From Rhabditoides inermis (Eukaryota > Nematoda > Chromadorea > Rhabditida > Rhabditidae): DNA of 64,000 bases. The stretch spans positions 844,501-908,500 of the forward strand of contig CAWZYM010000217.1 of assembly GCA_963966185.1 (NCBI GenBank), given 5' to 3'. Position numbers and translations under genes: made by a program. The notes under the pieces are model-generated. The model was not told where the DNA came from, did no database searches, and worked only from the letters and a program-made list of their open reading frames with translations. This document shows positions 17,001 through 33,210 of the stretch, piece by piece. Every line of letters begins with the position of its first letter. The first letter of the stretch is position 1.

Positions 17001-17644
17001 GTTGAGAGACGACGAGGAAGCGATTGTCAAGCATGAGGCGCCCGACAGCGCCAGCTGCAGTGAGGACGAGGAGGAGAGACGAGCGACTGCTGCCGACAGG
17101 CGAGTGCACCGGTTTCAGTTATTATTTATTCAGTGGCGAAGTGAATGGACTGTTTCCAGTGCGTATCTATTCCCGTTGACTGCGTCTCGCTTCAAGAGAC
17201 CCTCTCAAGAAGTGATGGGTCTAGGCGATGGTGGAGGAGCGTTCGACATGGAGAGGTACAAGCATCGACGACTGAACTTGGCCGACTCGACGGGTGATCT
17301 GTCGCGGACGGGCACGGCGAGGACATCCCAGTTCGGATGGTTCGAACAGGGTGAGAGGAGAGAGAGAGGGAGAGAGAAAGATAGGGAGAGAGAGAAGGGA
17401 GAGAGAGAGCCATGGAGATAATTATGCTTGTTTTAGGCAATGATCGGGAAGCGGCCGCCGCTGCCAAAGAACTCGAGATGGTGGGTGGAGTGGTGGAGAT
17501 TGATGAATGGAAGAATAATTTCGGATCGTTGTGTTTCAGAGTGAGTTTCTGAATGGAGGTGTTATTGGGGGAGAGAGGGAGGGAGTGGACGGAACAACGG
17601 ACGACGGCCCTCAGAACTTTACATTCTTCGCTCGCTCTCCGTAG
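14006..17644 (+). CDS. Arginine/serine-rich (RS-domain) protein, unrecognised
   Basis: A multi-exon ORF starting MSNKTCIPKWGNRGMP at 14006. A Gly/Arg-rich start is followed by short exons, then a strong RS domain (about 14.78-14.93 kb, RSRSRSRSRSRRRSRSRS type) continued at 15.07-15.19 kb (RDSRSRSPVRRRG). Next come Gln/Arg-rich and charged segments, a Pro-rich stretch (SPRLPPPPPPM) and an ordered-looking segment (RCEFYSTTVIALLARQMKI, about 16.13 kb). An acidic region follows (FDELDEDLDRSMEG, about 16.49 kb), then a C-terminal part ending DGPQNFTFFARSP with TAG at 17642-17644. A small intron near 16.0 kb is needed to keep frame. RS domains are typical of nuclear splicing factors, so a role in mRNA processing is likely, but no RRM or other named domain is visible. 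An aataaa near 17883 could be its polyadenylation signal. Exon edges in the middle are tentative. Confidence 0.7.
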
Positions 17645-18151
17645 GCTACTGGCTAATGTTTTGATCAAGATTTATGAAATCATTTTAAACACTCACCGTA
17701 TCCTCTACAGTATATACTTCTGTTCCTTTGATGTCTTGTGCAATTTTTTGTTATTATATTTTCTCTCAGTTTGGACTACGATGTATTGTTTTCAGCATTT
17801 GTTTTGAGAGTTCTGTTGTGAGTTTTGTTTCTGCAAATTCTGTTTTGTCCTTATAATGAGATGATTGCCAATGAGTTTTGGAGAAATAAAAAAAAATACG
17901 TTAGGCTAAGAGTGGTTTTCATGTTCTTTGTTTTTTTCTTCGGAAATTTGGTTGTTCCAACCATGCGATCGATATCTTCCTGAAATTCTTTTTCCTCTAA
18001 TTCAATGCGTTTTGAACGTTCGCACATGTTCTTCTCTTTCGTGATGCAGTTGTATGAATTTTACGTTTTTGTTCATTATTGCATCCGTGTTTTCCCGCTT
18101 TCTCTTACTTTCTCTTTCTCTTGATTGACCAATTTGACTTGTCGGTGCACT
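17645..18151. other. 3' UTR of the RS gene and spacer before MOCS3
   Basis: AT-rich, T-rich non-coding sequence with aataaaaaaaaa at about 17883 as a probable polyadenylation signal. The remainder up to 18151 is the short upstream region of MOCS3; no promoter motif stands out. Confidence 0.5.
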
Positions 18152-20377
<2,226 letters not shown>

Positions 20378-23300
20378 ATTGTTTCGCATGTGATTTTTAA
20401 CCGGGTTTCGGGTAAATTCTTTTGAAACTAGATGCGATTGATTGAATTGCGATTTGCAACCGTCGAGTGCGCGGGTCTAGGCTATCTGAAATGCATCCGC
20501 GGCTAATTGTATTATGATTTGAGAGGATTTATACGACGGTCAGCTCGTCTCTTGTCTGCATCTCTCGATTCTCCCTTGTCTTTCTCGTTCTCTCGCCGCA
20601 CAAAGTGAGAACAGCTGTGTCGTGTCTGTTGGCTGCGGACTGCGGTCGGCGGCCGCACCTCGTTTTTCATTCCTTGTCGCCCTCTCTCCCCTCCCGCGGT
20701 CATCTGTTGATTTATGCAAATGAGGCTGACGGGCGGGCGGGCGTTCTGATTTGCGTGTCCCCTGGCGGGGCTCTCTCCCCTGGGGTTCCTTTTTTCCATT
20801 CTCGGTCCTTGGAAGGATGTGTCATCCGGTCATCTTCCTCAATACCTCTCCAATCCCTCTCCAGCCGTCCACCACTCATAATTGGCTCACCCCCGCCGGG
20901 CCCATCTGCATAATGGGTGTTCCTCCACTAATAGCATGCTTCTCGCCGCTGCGTCGCACCCTTTCCCTCCCCACTGCGTAGCTGCCCTCTCTTCGTAATG
21001 ATCATTTTTGTTTTCGGCTGCCGGATTATGCGATGGGAGCTTCTGCAGAGGAGAAGAGGGAAAACAGTATACTATACTCGTTTTCTCAATTTGCAATGAA
21101 TTCACCGCGTCTTTCATTCGTCTAGAGACGAAAGAAGAAGGCTTGTGTTGTTGCATTGTTGACGGTTGATTTCACGTCACGGTAGAGTGACTATCTTGTC
21201 TGGTGTTTTTCGTGGTCAGTCTTTGCTTGACGAGTATTCCTCTCCATCTATCGCCTTCTCCCCTCTCATCCAGTGTTTTCTTTCGGGTGTCCCATCGATC
21301 ATTATCTGCCGAGAGGGGGAGGGTGTTTGGCGCGACCGCTCCTCAATCACTACGATGTAATATCATGCAACTCGATTAGACCAATTTCTCTTGGTCTTTT
21401 TGCAGCTTGGTGTTTGTTGTCTCGGCTTCCGCTCTCTTCTCACATGTCTTTCCATTCTCTCTGGGGGAATGCGCGGGTCACACAGTCTTGCATTCGCCTC
21501 CTCTCCCTTCCCACCGTCTTTCCTCCCCTCATCCCTCATGCATCTCCATCCCCCGTCGACGATCCATGCATGTCATAGTAGTTTCCATCCGGCGGCGTCG
21601 GTGGTCTTCCGTGATTACCATACGTAGTGGTTGGCTGTGCTGTGGTATGCGTTTTCGGAAAGAGGGGATATTTCGAGCGTCGTTTTACGGTGCACAGCGG
21701 CAGATGTGGCGCCCTGTGTCTCATTTGCATGGCGCTCGTTTTGCAGCCGCCAACTCGATTGGACGATTGGAATTTCGTGTGTGGATTGTTGTTGCGGCTC
21801 TCTCTATCCTGTACATTCCATAGTCGCGTGGTGTGGTTTTTTGGTGGTGATAGCATGAGTGTCCCCCGCTGTGCGCGTTGACCCTATTCCAGGAGGATGT
21901 AGGTACGTGTGTGGAGAGGCGGTGTCCTTTCAATACAGGATTATTGTATCAATGATTGGCACGGGGTCGTATTGCTGTATTACAGTATTACTATAGCTGT
22001 ATTATTGGGTGTTCCGTATTCTGGTGCGCGTGGTGAGACGCGGTCAAGCGTGCTTTCGCATTCTGGCAAGCAAGCATGCAGAGCAATAGAGTGGACACAA
22101 GCCCTCTCTCTCCATCTCTCTGTCACCCTCTCTTCTCTCACTACGAGTAGAGAGTGAGAGGGAGAGTATTGATCGAGAGTGAGTGTGTCTGCGTCTCCCC
22201 TCGGGCACGCTCTCTCGTCACTCTCTGGGCGGGAATATGTATGCCATTCTCGTGTCCCCGGCTGATTCTCGCTATCTATTCGTGTCATGCCGGCCCTCTC
22301 TCACTCCTCCCTCACTCTCACTGCGCGTCCTCTCACTATTTCTCTTTCCCAGCAGTTTGCGTGTTGTGTTCTATGCTTCCGCAGTTTTACTGGTTATGCG
22401 GGAGTGTGAGTTACGACCCTAAGGCTCTTTGTTTTGAGTCGCTGCCGTTTCTGTCGTGATTTATGCCCATTTGTATGTGCTCTCAAGGGCTCCATCTCTC
22501 TGCTGAGGTTTGAATCTCTGAGGTGGAATGCAACTAGACTACTCTTTCCGTTTTCTCTGTCAGCACTTCTCTCTCCGCTCTCTCTCCCTCTCCCGTTTTG
22601 TTCATTTTCATAATCTATCGACATGTTTGCTGACTGACGGAGTGCGATGCTGACAGTATAGGTATAGTATCGAACACACTGCTTGTCTCTAGTCAGTATG
22701 CAGCGTATTGTTGCTTGTTTTGCATGTATGTGTTGTACATGCAGTCGTGCCGGTTGATGGAGTAATTTGGTTTCGCGAGTGCGAGTGACGCTCACTCAGA
22801 GTGAGCGTGAAACTGGGAAATCCAATCAGTGAGAGAAACACTCCGCTCCTTCTCCTGCTCCTGCTCCTCCTCCTCCTTCTCACTAGCTCCTGCTCCTACT
22901 CCTCCTTCGCACTTCTCTTGCTCCTTCTCCTCTGCTCCACTCGACCAGAGTGTGGAGTTGAGTCGAGTTCGACGAGCTGCTTGCATGCCACATTGGGCAG
23001 TTCTCTTTGCATTCTGGTGTAGTATTTCCTCTCCCTCTCTCTTTCTCGCTCCCCTCTCCTTCCACTCACAGCCTCTCCAATTCCGCAAATTCGCCAGCTT
23101 TTTCTGCTCTAGTGTTGCATCACTCTTTTCGGAGTAGCTGCTACTGCCGTCGCCGTGTATTAGTTTGATGAAGCATATTCTGCCTGGTCGCTCCGCCGTC
23201 GTCATATATTGCCTCTCCTCTTTTGGCTGGGTATTATAGTGGAGCACAGAGCACGTCAAGAATGCCCGCTCGCCAATTCTATTGCCCCCGCCCGCCACAT

Positions 23301-26300
23301 CCAAGCTCACAATTGAAATTTGCATGCGTTGTAGTGTTGGTGGGTGGTCCGCTGGCGTGTGCTCCTCAGCGCACTTTTGTTGTCGTATCATGTACACATT
23401 CGCACTACTGTGCTTGACTACTGTCATTCACTCAGACATAGAGAGTATTCGGTATGAGTGAGTGTTTTTGCCTTCTCCGCCTCTCTATCCCCCGCGTTCG
23501 CCAAATGTTCATCATGTCTTTATCGCCTCGCTGCGTTGATGTTTTATTATTTTACACTGGGCGAGAAGGTGGGGCAGGAAATGACCGTGTGCTCATTTCC
23601 TGTCCTCTTCTTGCCCCTCCAGTGGTAACTCCGTTCGATGCGGAATGCGTGCAGCTGCCCGTCCCTTGTACTGTCTAGAAAAGAGAGAAAGTGAGGGAGA
23701 GAGAGAGGGAGAGAGAGAGACGGTTTGGTCATGTCGCGTCGTCTCCCGTCTCCCATCAGTCACCGATCAGCGCAACCACAGATGTGACAACACCCTATTC
23801 TGTCATCGATTCCATCTCTGCTGTGGTCACTATCACTATTATCACTTTCGCCTGTGTCCTTCGTGATTTTCCTTCTTCTCTCTCCTGCTCCTCCTTCTCC
23901 TCCTTCTCCTCCTCCTGCTCTTCCTCCTGCTCCTCCTCCTGCTCCTCCTCCTGCTCCTCCTCCTGCTCCTCCTCCTGCTCCTCCTCCTGCTCCTCCTCCT
24001 ACTCCTCCTCCTGCTCCTCCTCCTACTCCTCCTCCTGCTCCTCTACTTCATCGGCCGACTCGCGGTTGCCCGAGAGTGTTGTGCTGGGGGATTGGGGGTG
24101 CATGCATTTGTGTGATTGCAGTGGCATAGCAACTAGGCGACTATCCTCTTCTTTCTCCCCTTCTCTCGCGATTCGCAACACTCGCTTCTCCTATCGATCC
24201 TCTCTCGCCAAAATATTGCTTGTATTCGTCGTCGACCGTTTTCCTTCCCTCCTTTTCTCGCGAGATTAGTGTGATGTCTTCTAGAGTGGATGGGAACTAG
24301 TGCCTCCCCCCCTCTCTCTAATCCCTCTTTCTCTCGTTCCGGGATTCACCCCCTCTTGTTTTTTTCGCGAGTAGAACTGGTAACTCAGTAAGGCATGTGC
24401 TGTTATCGCAACAAAACTCGTTCATTCACTGAATATTTGTCTTATCTCCACTACTTTTTTTCTGTTAGAATTCGGAACTGCAATTTTTCAATGCTCGCTC
24501 GTCTCATCAATCATGATAAGAGCTGGCGTTTTGATTTTGATGTTCTCTGATTGTCTGCTCCTCTCAGATCAGCGTGTTCTATCGCCAAATCTCTCTCGCA
24601 TATTTATATCAGAAACACGTCTAAGCGGGAGTGGGGTGCGTGTAATGCGATATGTGCGGTGTGATGACGATGGCAGAAAGAGAATGAGAGAGAGGGGAAG
24701 GAGACGGAGGAAAGAGAGAGGAAGAGGAGGGGGAGATGTCGCCCGCGTGTCCTGTCCTCCTGTCATGTCCACTCGTCTCATTGCCCTCTCCTCGCGTGTT
24801 GCGAGTTTCGATTTTATAGTCCTCAGATGTCGTTCTCGCGTGTAGATGCGATGGAATGTTTTCATCATGTCCATTCCACAGCAGATTTGCCAATATTGTA
24901 GTGGATCAAGGCACGGGGGGGGCAGATCGCATCAAGCGATCACTCTGCCTGCTCCTTCTCCCATCTGCCTGCTCCTTCTCTGTCTCCTCCGCTATCGCGC
25001 CATTCCATCTCGACGGCTGCATGTTTTTGGCGGCTGCCGAATCACTTGGTTCGATCGCGGTGTGGGAAGGGAAGAAGGAAGGGAGAGGGTGTGGATGTTT
25101 CGCCCCGGCATTCCAGTATTCGCTCGCTGATTCACCTGTTTGCTCTCCTGCAATTCATTCCACCTGTACCTAGTAGCTGTGTCTACACAGTCACAGCCAC
25201 GCGTTCCTTTATTTCAGTCTGTTCGAATGTTGTTTGATATCTGGTGTTGGTGGGAGTGGCCGTGTCTCGATTCGAGTGTGCTAATTTGACGCGTCAGTGA
25301 TTGTCTACATGACTCACCAGCTACCGCAGAATGTAATCAAACTGTGATGCGGAATTCTGATACCGAGAAAATTCAATTCGAACTTGTTTCAACGCGACCC
25401 GACCTGAGTGGAGTCCAGTTATTTGTGTTTATCTAGTCTGCTATGGTGTTATCTCGGTATTTGTATGTACCTTTTTGTTTGGCCCTTTTGTTCTAGTAAG
25501 TCTTTCCGTAATTCTCTCCCTCTTTCCCCCTCTCTATGTCTTTCTGCTCAACTTGTTTCCGCCATCAAACGCGTTTGTGTGTTTACGTTTGTTCTCATTC
25601 ACTCATAATCGGTTCATTTCAGGCTAGTTTCTTTGCGAAGAGACGTTGTGTCATATAACTTCGAACCAACGCAACCAAAGGTGGGATAACGCTGTTTTTG
25701 GCATTCTAATTTACGACTTCCTTATTTGGGTTTACGTGTAGTGAGCGTGAGAAGACCCTTGATCGGTTCGATTTCGATTCACTTCCCAGTCGCCTGGGTC
25801 AGACTCACTCTCTCTCTCTTCACTGATTGATGGCTTGTTTCCCTGCGCTATTATGGGCTCGCTTTTTCCGCTGCGAAACTGGTAGACGATTTTGTCTGGA
25901 GAGCGAAAATACGCGTCGCACAACTACTCAAAAATGATGATGAGCGCGAGCCGTTTTTGTTGTGGGAAGAGAGTGTGCGAGAGGAGAGAGGCAGAGGGAG
26001 AAGGGAGGAAGAGAGCGTGCGCGGACGGAGGGGTGAGAGGGAGAGAGGGTGAGCTGACTGTATGGGTGTCGTGTTCGGTGTGGTGTGTGGTGGGAGTGAT
26101 TCAGCCGGGTCGGCGCCCGTGTGTCAGCACCCCCCGATACACAATCACCCCCTGTATTCCTGGAATTGGCTCTTGACCGGTGTTGGAATGTATAAGTCCT
26201 CCCCACTTCGCTTGCGTCGGTTCTTCACTATTCATAGAAGCAACCATGTGCTCGTGTATGAACGCAGGTTCGCAGATTTCGATGTAGTAGACGTGAACAT

Positions 26301-26376
26301 GATAATCATACGAGATTATATGGGTAATGAAATCGATTTAAAGTTTCATAATTTTGATTTCTAATATATGTTTTAG
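20378..26376. other. 6-kb CT-rich non-coding region upstream of the recognised IQSEC exons
   Basis: No exon could be supported here. The plus strand is strongly pyrimidine-rich, with many short ORFs of low-complexity Ser/Leu/Pro composition that look like artefacts. It contains CTC-rich simple repeats near 22.85-22.94 kb and 23.88-24.05 kb. Because the first recognisable IQSEC exon (26377) begins in mid-codon after an acceptor, this stretch probably contains the IQSEC promoter, the 5' UTR and possibly an unrecognised first coding exon. Confidence 0.4.
23878..24044 (+). repeat. CTC-rich 12-bp minisatellite
   Basis: Tandem copies of ctcctcctgctc, with some copies reading ctcctcctactc, run for about 165 bp. 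Read in frame this gives a Pro/Ala or Cys/Ser homopolymer-like ORF with no support as a gene. A shorter related tract is at about 22845-22935. The purine strand could form triplex DNA. Confidence 0.9.
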
Positions 26377-29300
26377 TATGCCGGCAGAATGGCGCGGGAC
26401 GACGAGCGCGTCTCGAGTGTTCCACGGACACGGATACCAGCTGTCCGACGACCTGCAGAGGAGGAGCAACGAGGTGCCACACACGCGTCTTTTGTGTTTT
26501 GTCTCTTTGAATGTCCCAGTCCCTTCATCTTTTTGATAGTAGTGTTTTCTGGAATGGTCTTGGGCGCTTAGACTTATAGTTTCCCTCTGGTGCGAGGGCA
26601 AATGACTGATGTATTCTCGAGAGGGGAAAGTGCGTGGCTCAGTGAGAAGCGGTATGGTGAATAGGGTATCAGGACAGGAAGTGCAGAGGGAGAGAGAGGG
26701 GGGGGAGGAAATGGGCAATTGTTCGGGGCGTGAGAGCATGCAATTGCTGCTGCTGCTGCTTGCACCGCCGCGCAGACACCCCGATTCGCAACCTCTACTG
26801 AGCGGGTGATTGCACAACTCCCCCCCCTCTCTCTCTCCCTCTCTCTCACTATCTCTCTCTCTCACCAGGTGGTAATGTGATTGTTTGTGTGTTGTTGTGT
26901 GTACTGAATAGAGAGGGGAGAGGGAGGGGGGAATGCGTGAGTGCGTACACACTTGTCGCGTCGCATTTATTGCATTTGATCGCGTGGCAGAGGAAAGGGA
27001 GAGAGGAGTGAGGATCGGCACACTTTATCTCTCCCCCCCCCTCTCTCTCTCATCATCATACAATGCATCACTGGTGTGAAATGATGAGGATGACGCCTGG
27101 AAATGTGATCAGATGCTTCTCTCCCATCCCCCTTCTCTCTTCGCGAGAGAAGTATGCGATCACTTTTCAAGTGGCGTCTCATCTCACTCCCTCTCGCATC
27201 CAGCTGCTTCATCTAATGGCCTCTTTCGCGGTCGCGGATTTATTTATTTTGATAGTCGCCACTTCTCTCTTCACACTGGAGACTGTTCCATTTCCCCCTT
27301 TCTCCTTTGAACGAGTCTGTCAGCTTTTCTCACTCTCTTTGCTGCGAATGCCATTCGGTACATTTGAAACTCGCGCGTCTGTGTCTGCCCCTCCTCGTTC
27401 TGCCTGCTCTATCACAGCCGTCTGTCCTCGACACACACAGATGTTATCTGGATGCTCGCATTGTGTACGCCAAGTAAGAGACTAAGCGAGTCGGCGTGTG
27501 CCGCCACGGAGAGATGTTTCGCATTTCTCACGCAGTTTTTTGGCACCGTTGCATGTTGCATCGTGTTGCCATCAGTTTCGCATAGTCGATTGTGTTGACG
27601 TTTTCTTTTTGTGGATGGGCAGGTATCAGCCGTGTCGATCTCGTCGCGCCTGCAAGTGTGCGCCGATCATCGCCACTCGAACGGGCAATGTGATGCGATC
27701 GACACCGCCGATTAGGCGATTGTTGTGTTCGGGACTCGCCTGTTTTATGTCTTCCCGACTGTCTATGAGCCTGCCAGGCTGTGTGAGTCAGAAGTGGTTG
27801 TGCAACGAACCGGTCCGCGGGTCGGTCTCTCTCTGATCGCCCTTCCAGCTGCCGTTTCTATCCCATGCCCTGCGGCAATCCTGATATGCTGTTGCGTGAT
27901 CATAGGCATAAGGCATCTCGTGTTGCTATTCTTGATCCGGTCACGTCCCACTCTCCCTTTGATGCCCGCCGCCGCACGGGATTTACTAGTAGATTGCGAT
28001 TTGCATATTCCGAGTGGACGGGGTTTGATTCATTACCGCTTGTGTGAGAGAGTGGACAGATTGCGGGCAATGCATAATGGAGAGGGGGTGGAGGGGGTCT
28101 GGTCACTCACCCCCTCTCCGCACTCTCGATGATGATTGTCGTGTAATCGCTCGCACTCGCTTGTTCCCAGTCTCCCTCGAGGCTTGTATACTCCGGCTGT
28201 TAGGTGTAGACTGTTTACGTGTTGACGTCTTCCAAGCAGACGAGGACACAATGCCTCTGGATGAAGTGGTTGTTGGTTGTTGACTCGTTTGCATGCGCGC
28301 CATGGGTTGGAGAGAAGAAGCAAGCCTTCTTCTCTCCCCTTCTCTCTCAGTGTTCCCCCTTCTCTCTCCCACTTTCCGCATTCATCGGCTGGCCGTTTGA
28401 TTCGGGCTCTGGCCATTTTTATCCCCCATTCCGGGCGAGGCGCGAGGATTGGATAGCGATAGCTGGCGTGTGAGAGAGAGCAAACCCACACTGTATGCCC
28501 ATGTCGCTCTCTGTGATCACTATGTCGCCATACTGTACGGTTATTGATCCTGTTTTTGTTCGTGTTTCATACGTTTCTCATTCGTACGTTTCAGGTGCTT
28601 GAGCGGAGGTATGGTGGCAGACTGCGCGCCAACCACGCAGCCACAGTAATCCAGCGCGCCTACCGACAGTACCGCATCAACCGACACTGGAGAGAGGTAC
28701 GCTATTCACAATTCAGGGTATATTGTCATGATAGCTGGTCCCTCATTTGAATTACTGTTTACGGGGAGTAATTATGATTACGAGCTCACCGGGGCGAGAT
28801 GGAAAGGGGTTTACGATGTCGCGGACGCAGACGCTACGGTCATCTGACTTGCGAGTTATGACCAGGCTGGAACTAGTTCAAAGCCTGCAATGGAAGGTGA
28901 TCACTGGATGGGACGCTTGTGGATCTCGTCCAAATGGAGTTTAGTGCTTGGGCGAAACAAATGTTTGATTTGTACACGCGGCATACGAGTACTATGTAAT
29001 TTTTTGTAATTTTATTGTGATTTTTGAATGAATGATCAGACCAAGTAACGGTTGTGTGTTTAGATGACGACTCCGATGCACGAGCGTCTCTCGCAGATGG
29101 AGATGTCTCACCAGCAGAGGACAGGCGGGGGAGGGGGAGGCCCCCGCCCCATCCGACCCCACAACGGACGCGTCCACGCCGTAGCCAGGATGGATCTCGG
29201 ATCCAGGTGTGTTTCCTAGTTTGGACTATGCACGTGTTGTTATTAGGCGATGTTTCTGTTGCTGTGTAACTCTGTCTGTCGCTCATTAGCATAAGTATGT

Positions 29301-29670
29301 TGTGCATGCTTGGTTGCGAGTGCGATTTGGATGCGTGAATGTAATGGGAGAGGAGTGGAGTGAGTGAGTGAGTGAGTGGGAGGGAGGTAGAGAGGGCGAG
29401 TAATGGGGTGTCGGTGTAGGATTACCCCCTTGTGTTGTTTGTTCCACTACTGGGCACATGCTTACACGTGCTGCTCCTTGACTCACCTCTCCCCTGTATA
29501 ATGTCACCTAATCACTACCCGTTCGCCATTTGCGCATCCGACGGTGCGCCCTTTGATCCTCTCGACTCTCTCGAATAGCCATGCTCCCTCGCGCATCTCT
29601 CTCGCCCTACCGTATAATTGATCTGTCAACATGGGGTGTCTGGATCGCTGCGTGCGTGCCACCTGATGGC

Positions 29671-29721
<51 letters not shown>

Positions 29722-32700
29722 TTGTATGTCTGTTTATTTGTTGGTAGTTGGTTGGTTGGCTGACAGCATCGCGTGCCAATGTTTATTGGTGTGTGATATT
29801 GATTTACTTTGGGGAGGTACAGGTGTTGTTCTTCCCCTGCTCGCCTAGTCTTACTTTTGTTGTGGCTGCGAATCCGACTTATGACTGCATGTACTCTTGA
29901 GCCCCGATGTTCACTCTCGGCTGAATTATCAGATAGGAGTGCGGGGAAGACATGGGAAGCGAGGTGAGTGTGGCGGTAGGCTCCACTTATGCCGTTGCCG
30001 TTGTTCTTGAGCCACGTGTGGTTGTGTGTTTGTGTGCTTTCTCGTATGAAGGATGGAGATGTTGAGAGTGCAGTTGTCCTGTGATGTTCGTGTGTGTGTG
30101 TGTGTGGGATGGCCGCTTCCCCGAAGGAGCGAACGAGTGACGAGTGGCTGGCCGTCTTTCTCCTGCTGTCGCGTGTTTGCCGTTCCCCCTCCCTCCCGCA
30201 TTCATTCGTTTTCTCCGTGTGTTGCTGTGTGCAACCTGCACCTCTCCCTCTCTCCGGGTTGCGAGTTGATCCGACTGCGTCTCTTGATAAATCGCTCTTG
30301 GCCCCTGCTAGAATGGTCATGAGTCTGAGTTCAGTGATCATTGAATTATATTTTTTCACGTAGAGTGGTGGCATGTCGACGTTTCGTCTCTCTTCCCCGG
30401 AACTCGACGTCTCTTTTAGCGGATTTCCTCGCTAGGGGGGTTCATTTGGGGTCGCGACGTCGCCTCCCCTTCTTTCCCTCTCTTTCGCCTCTTTGATTGT
30501 GCTCTGATAGCGGGATTCGATTGTCGGGGCTGGATATTTCTGGCCCGTTTCCTCTCATCGCACGCGCATCACGCGGTTGAGTGAGTGAGTGGCGGATGAC
30601 CCTTGGTCCCTTTCACCCACTCACTCCTCTACTCACTGCTCACACTGATCAACTGACATGCGTGGAATGTTGGTCGCGGTTCTTTCTGCAATTGCAGTAG
30701 TGTCTTTACGATTACTGTCAGTCATTCAGTGTTGGGAGACGAATGCCCTTTTATAGCGCGAGAGAAACGGCGTCAACGAGAAACGTTTGCTGCTGACACA
30801 CAGACGTTTGGGATATCGAATCGAGAGTAGGCTTGGAGATCTGGATTTGCTGGAGGCGCGCGTGAGCCGTTCGTCTGTTTGCTTACCTTTCGAGGGTTCG
30901 CTTTCTGAGAGCAGGTTCGAAGGAGTGAAATGGAGATGAAAAACATGCGTAGCATTTGCACAACTCTCATGGATTCGAATCTCGGAGGTGGGAAGAGCTG
31001 GAGAGAGGGCCAGCTGCGGGCTGACAAGTTCCCAACTCTCCATATCACAGCATCACTTTCCGGGCGCTTTCTGATTAGTGTGTGTCTTCTCGTGGGTTCT
31101 GTGCTCTCCTCTACATGTTCGCCTGCCTGTCACATGGAATAGGATTGTGGATAGCGAATGCGCTGCGCAGCTACCTCCATGATTGCAAGTGTTCGTTGTT
31201 CTATCGCGACCTCCCCGCCTCGATTCAATTCCATGCGAGCACCCGTGCAGGGTCAAAGAGTGGAGCAGCGGTGGAGGAAGTAGGATGATAGCCGGCTGCG
31301 CTCGGTTCGGATGTAGTATTCACGAGTGCTCTTGTGAGCCTTCGGCAGGCTCTCCTTTCGCTTTCACTTCCCCCGCAGCCCACTCACTCGCTACTTGTGT
31401 TTCAGTGAATCTCTCCGAGAGTCTCGCAATAGCTGTGGCGGTGCTTTTCGAGTTGCCACTTGCACATGCGATTGGGGGCGAGGGTTCCCCTCCATCTCCT
31501 CTCTTCCCTCGTCTGGTTCCATGTACTCTTTGCGAATGTTTGTTTCGCCTCAACCTCTGTCCCGTCTTTCCATTATTCCCTCCCACTTTCTTCTTCACAC
31601 TCTGCTTCTTTGTGCGGTGGTATTTCCATAGAAATGAGGGGTGGTTGGTTGGGTGAATCAGACGGCAGCTGTTGCTCTGCAACTGTATTCTACTTCTCGT
31701 CTACTGCGCACTCTCTTTTCCGTTTCGCAGCGGATAATTGTGGCAGGCAGCCGGCTGGTCCTTTTGTCATCCCGCCTCATTGCTTGATTGCGTGTAATCG
31801 GCGGGTTGTTGTCTATGTTGTGATGCGGGAGGGAGGGGGGAGGGAGGTCCTTTATGTGGCAGGACCACCTGTCCGCTGTCGGCCGGCTGCCTCCCTCTCT
31901 TCCAATATCCCTATATCTCTCGCGCGCATGCCCCGTTTATGTGATGTGGTATGGCAGCCGCCGTCGAAATGACACGCTCGACATGTGGTTTTCACGGCTA
32001 GAGAGGGAGAGAGAGAGAGAGGGAGAGAGAGAGAGAGGGAGAGAGAGAGAGAGAGAGAGAGATGAGTGTTCATAGCAGTTTGCCGTGTTGCCCTCTCGGC
32101 TCGGTTATTCGTGTGTTGTGTCTCTGAAAGAATGCTGACGTCCGCGTCCGCATGACTCAACTATGTTCTCTCTCCTTTCTCTCTTGTCTGTTTGCATTCA
32201 CAAGTGGTTTGTCGTCGCAACTCTTTCATGTGTTTCTTGCAGATACCTTCCGCAGACGTCTCTGTCGGCGCAGCTCCGTGCAGAGAAGCAACTCGAGCAC
32301 AGTAGACGAGCAGCGACAGCAGCCGATTATCCCAGGTGAGCGACGAACATCACATTGTGTTCACGTACTGTCTGATAATGCAATTCTACTGTGTAGTGTG
32401 TGTTTCCCTCACTCGCATATGTGCAGGGACTCTCGTCTGCTCCGTCCGGATAGGATCGGCTGCCGCTCGCCTCCCTCACCTAGCCCCGCGCCCAGGAGCA
32501 TGATAGGTACGTTCTTTGTTTACTTGTTCACTTGATTGTTTACTTGTTGGAGGTGTTATCACGATGATCTCGTATGAGTGTGAGTGGTGTGACATCATCT
32601 CATCTCTCAAAACTCCACGCCATGTGGGAATAGCGATTGCCTCCTTCTATTTTGGATAGCGGACGAGCGTTCTCTCTCTCTCTCTCTCTCTCTATGTGAT

Positions 32701-33166
32701 TGCCATCGTTGAGGTGTATTGTTGTGATGAAGATGATCGCTTCTTTCCCTCCACTCACACACATCCCACACACGCTTGTGTGTGTATATTTTGGCGTGTG
32801 AAGCGCTGCCAATTCGAGTAGTATAAACTGGCCGTTTCGCGCCCCCACCCCTTCCGTCTCTCACTCTTCTCCAATCTGCGATCGCCCCATCGAACGCTTT
32901 TCGTTGTGTGTGTTTTTGACAGTTTCCGTGATAGTGGCGATAAGGGAGACAGTCTCGATTGATCCGTGTCTCCGTCTCTCACTCGGCCAGCCCTTTTTCC
33001 TCTCTGGGATCGGCTGGCGGCTATCTTGAAAGGGCTATCGGCTGGCTGCTGACAGCTGAACACACAGAGGGTGAGTGGATTGGAGGAGAGGAGAAGGGAG
33101 AGACGCGGATGTGCGCGCATTTCCCTCTCCTCCAACACTGCCCTTCTCGAGTATCACTCGTTTCAC

Positions 33167-33210
<44 letters not shown>

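Larger units (their letters stand above)
29213..32238. other. Large IQSEC intron
   Basis: Non-coding, pyrimidine-rich intron sequence with a (CT)n tract at 29678-29717 and a (GA)n tract at about 31999-32063. Short ORFs inside are low-complexity. I see no transposon ends or RNA gene. Confidence 0.6.

Noticed and set aside
23691..24269. 192-codon Ser/Cys-rich and Pro/Ala-rich ORFs
   Set aside because: Translation of a 12-bp CTC minisatellite; no splice or domain support.
29607..30374. 255-codon minus-strand ORF
   Set aside because: Low-complexity and Thr/His-rich, runs through a GA repeat inside an IQSEC intron, with no recognisable domain.
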